Below, piece after piece: positions 60,580 through 64,000 of a stretch of DNA of 64,000 nt (position 1 is its first letter; each line of letters opens with the position of its first letter). The notes beneath the pieces are model-generated. The model was not told where the DNA came from. It saw only the letters and a program-made list of their open reading frames with translations, and made no database searches. A program made the translations under genes and the position numbers. The stretch is from positions 217,634,205 through 217,698,204 of the forward strand of contig CP136064.1 of the NCBI GenBank assembly GCA_032622095.1, given 5' to 3'. This DNA comes from Siphonodentalium dalli (Eukaryota; Mollusca; Scaphopoda; Gadilida; Siphonodentaliidae).

Positions 60580-60599
60580 GCTGAGCGAAGTTATTTTAG

Positions 60600-62150
60600 C
60601 TGACAAAACTATTAAACATCGGAATAATAATGGATGCAACCTCATCAACTTATCATTACGCATGCATACAGTGCCTTATTTGCCTAAAATACGACAGCAA
60701 ATCATTGCACCGACACAAGAGAATGGAATAACAGTGATAATAAAAATGGCGACGTCTTCATGAAATTCTATCATTTCTACGCATGCGCAAGAAAATTCCA
60801 AATAAGGAGTTGCCATATAAGGAAACTGCAAACTCAATAATTACCAAGCAATTAAAGTCTCTACAAATTTTGTTTCATGATCGAACTGCGGACCTGATAA
60901 TTATCGAAATATGTAGTCGAAATAATTTTTAATTAGTTAATCACATGATTTAGATATCAACACACTCTTAAAGACGCAATACACCGCTATATAATGTCGT
61001 TATTTAACTGGGTCGGTGTTTGTTGTTCATTGCTTCGTTTTTAGGAAAACCATTGTATCTGTTTTGCGCATGCGCAAGTCACTTTCCATATTTGGAATTT
61101 CCATATATGGGATTTGTGTTAACCTCAATACCGATCGATACCGATCAAGCTACAACATATAACCACGCAATTATCTTAGCATAAAAATAAGATATATTGT
61201 AATTTATGCAACTACGACCCTGGTAACCCTGATAACTAATAAAATATACCGGCCAATTCATTTTAAGATCGTTATTTCACTTTGCTTTAAGCATAAATAC
61301 ACTCTTAAACGCACATAAACGACCCATTGGCGTTAAAATTAAATATACTCGGTATTTATTATATTAGTTTTTTATTGCTCAGTATAGAGTTAGACCCTTG
61401 ACACCTGTCAATATATTTGGGCTGAATTCATATGATGCGGTATTATTCCTCGAAATAAACAACAAAGCAGTCGTTACTTCGAAATGTCGTTTGGGCTAAC
61501 ATTTACACAAATCCTTCGCGTGTTCTCCTCAATTGGCACATAGGTTCTCAGTCGACACACAGGTTATCCCAGAAAGTGGTGTGAAATAAACACCCAAGGT
61601 TTGGGTGAAACAATAAAGATAAATAGTTCGTCCTTGATGTGATAAAAAAATGCGTTTATACGAAAAGTTAGAAACAGCGAATAAATTTCTGTCGATTGGC
61701 TCAGTCGTTCCAGATAAGATACAGTCAACATACCAATAGTTCGTGAATTACTTTCGTCAGAGAGAGCCAATGTTCTTCAATATTAGCGACAAACTGCTTA
61801 TAAAATATATTACCAATACATGCTGGGCAGTAAGTTCTCTGTAATGCCATATACTGCAACTGGGATTCGCCCCAAGTTATACTCAACAGTTGCATGGCAA
61901 GTATCAAAATTACCATCACTCATGTTATTTCAATACTGTATCAATATATTGATGGTCATCAAGTTGTGACGATGCATACATTGTCTACCAAGACAGAGTT
62001 GCGAGCCGTGAAGACGACATAACTCAACTTGATTACTGATTCAACATTAGGCCTATGATATATTTCAGTCTCAGTCACCTTTGGAACAATCTGTCAAATT
62101 TGCCCTTAACCCTTTCACGACAGGAGCTTCCTGATTTTCCAAAAAATCCT
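60600..62150. other. No gene recognised
   Basis: AT-rich sequence. Short open frames on both strands lack supporting features. Confidence 0.35.
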
Positions 62151-62282
62151 GTGCCAATGCACATATATAAGAGAATACATTGGCCTACTAATAATTGCCT
62201 TGACATTGTAAGTCTGTGCATTCTCTTATATATGCTAGGCTTCCTATGGGAGACTCGCATATATAAGAGAATGCACTGGCAC
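62151..62282. mobile_element. Palindromic element, same family as 6212-6392
   Basis: It carries 'tatataagagaat' in both orientations and the core 'tcctatgggagactcgcata'. The ends 'gtgccaatgca' and 'tgcactggcac' are inverted. Confidence 0.7.
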
Positions 62283-64000
62283 ATGATATTTAATGCTGCA
62301 CCAGCGCAACCCCCGTCATGAATTGGTTAAATCATGCTTAACATCTAAAACATGTCCTTGCATCTATGCGCATATGGTTCTAAATAGGTTGCTTCCAAGG
62401 ACGCCGAGCAGGGGAGAGCATGCGGGGGTAGTGCCCCCTTGTCCTCGGTCGGTGTGGTAAAAAAAAAATCTTTTGGGCAAATTCAGATGATGCATATTAT
62501 AGTAGAGTCGCTTATGTACTTTCGTAGGAATTTTTTGAACAAATGTAGAGACTATGATATTATGATAGTGTATCACTTACTTTGTCGGAAAAAGTTTGTT
62601 AGACTTCATGGGTCCGCGACTGGAGAGAATTATGACGTCACAAAGATGACGTCATTGTCAGTTCAATTCAGATATAGGGTTGTCCTGAGACGTGGCGAAT
62701 TCTGCGCATATTTCTTAATTGTTATGCATTTTTTTTCAGTTAGGGCAATTCACCAATAGTTGTTCTCAAAGTACAGTACCCAAATTCACGGGGCAATATT
62801 ATTCCAGTCAAAGATGGCTGCCAAAATGGCACCAGAAAATCAACAATTTTGAGATTTTCAAGAATCTCATGTAAATGACCTTCCGTTTGGTAGAGACTGC
62901 GAATTGTGACAATTGTGTGTCTAATTATTGCTTCGGCAATGAAGTGCTGCAATTGTATTGTACAAAACATGTTCGATCTGTCAAAAATCTACTTTAAACA
63001 ACAGAATGATAGCAACTTGTCAAATATCAATTCCGATATTCTAGCAATGGATTTAAAGAAATGAGCGGAATTCAGTGATGGGATAGAAATATTTGTGCCG
63101 CATACGGAATTATTATCACACTTCAACAGAACTGTTGAGTTTCATCCAGGATGGCTACCAAAATGGCAGCCAAAATACAAAAGTCAGTGTTCGTTAGAAC
63201 ACCAAATATCACCCTGGCATTCCATCATGAGGAATCAGGTTAATCGGCTAATTTTAAGTAAATGCGCATAGCTTTAATTTCTTATACCAATTGGCGATGT
63301 CCTATGTGGCATACGTGTCTTTTCTTCAAATGTCCTTATATTAAGTGAGGAGGGTGTTGAAGAGAAATCCAACTCACTGTGAAATTAGAAAGTATCTTAG
63401 ACTGCCATCTTAGCTTGGGACAAGTGTTACCATCCCAAAGTCTAGTCGTCTGTGCTATACTCTAAGCCAGAGTACTAGTTGAGAAATATTGGTGGTTACC
63501 ATATCAAATGGCAACTGATGATGCAGATAAGCATTGGTGTTAGTTCTTGTCATGACATATCTGTAGAAAATGCATATAGTGTATCATATAAGGTAGCAAT
63601 GCACAATTGTTTATTGTGATAGCCATGAAGTGGAATTGTACTTCTCAGCTATACCATGAATCTTGGCAAGCAAGAAACAACACCTTGTTTATCAACACAA
63701 ATACTAGTAAAATTTAATTATATGGCTGTCACTTGGCCTGTTTGTCTCATTGTTAGTTGCGCTGTAACCTTTAATTAAATTTGAATGTTAACACAATTTG
63801 AACCTCGTTTAGCTGAATTTAGCAGAATTCCATCGTATTGATAACCACGGAAGACTAAAATAAAATAGACCCTCATAGGTGGGTAATATATCCCTATAAG
63901 GGGTAGCGTCCCGAATCAAGCTTAAGGTGATATATTGTGATTACCAGGTTATGAAATATGGATGAAGTTATTCAACGAAGTACACTTTCATAGCATATGT
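62283..64000. other. No gene recognised
   Basis: Two segments with 'gatggctgccaaaatggca'-like wording (about 62812 and 63152) suggest a diverged duplication. Otherwise I see nothing that can be supported. Confidence 0.35.

Noticed and set aside
60229-60763. Overlapping plus and minus frames rich in Gly, Pro and Phe
   Set aside because: They derive from poly-G/poly-C tracts and the interior of the hAT-like MITE.

Overview
This is eukaryotic (animal) DNA: about 38% GC, no operons, no long uninterrupted genes, short exons with good GT-AG splice signals separated by introns of 1 to 12 kb, and a very dense load of repeats. The repeat types point to a marine invertebrate, most likely a bivalve mollusc. 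They include several tandem arrays with units of about 160 bp, arrays containing an aagatggc...ggccat motif, ATTCCGAAGG minisatellites, a THAP9/P-like transposon, a Harbinger fragment, LINE tails and many small inverted-repeat elements. The species cannot be fixed from this sequence alone.

The main gene signal is on the minus strand. Six exons (32313-31991, 31020-30839, 27149-27087, 25416-25328, 13579-13347, 1446-1257) have splice sites at both ends, except that the first may begin at its own ATG. Their reading phases agree at all five junctions and together they give exactly 360 codons. The product is a low-complexity, charged, Ser/Pro/Lys-rich protein with no family I recognise, and it runs on past position 1. 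A seventh minus-strand coding exon (41708-41037, 224 codons, ATG start, strong donor) encodes an Arg/Ser/Pro-rich N-terminus with repeated RPxT/S motifs. It may be the first exon of the same gene through an exon I did not find, or a separate gene.

Layout from low to high coordinates. 1-13.3 kb: last visible exon and a 12-kb intron holding a tRNA-derived SINE head, minisatellites, a 130-bp array, palindromic elements and a nested transposon stack that contains a P-like element with an 8-bp target duplication. 13.3-25.4 kb: exon, then another 12-kb intron with two arrays of about 163 bp, LINE fragments, a near-perfect 218-bp palindrome and a hAT-like MITE inserted in a fold-back element. 25.3-32.3 kb: four exons with repeats between them. 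32.3-41.7 kb: arrays and inverted-repeat elements, then the isolated exon. 41.7-49.4 kb: mostly unremarkable sequence with dispersed repeats. 49.8-56.9 kb: a nearly identical 3,504-bp tandem duplication carrying a Harbinger transposase fragment in each copy. 57-64 kb: further MITEs, including a second hAT-like copy with a perfect 8-bp target duplication; no gene was recognised.

The most interesting new observations are the phase-consistent gene spread across 31 kb of repeats, the P-like element with intact ends, and a single satellite-like monomer carried inside a hAT-type MITE whose relatives form tandem arrays elsewhere in the window.
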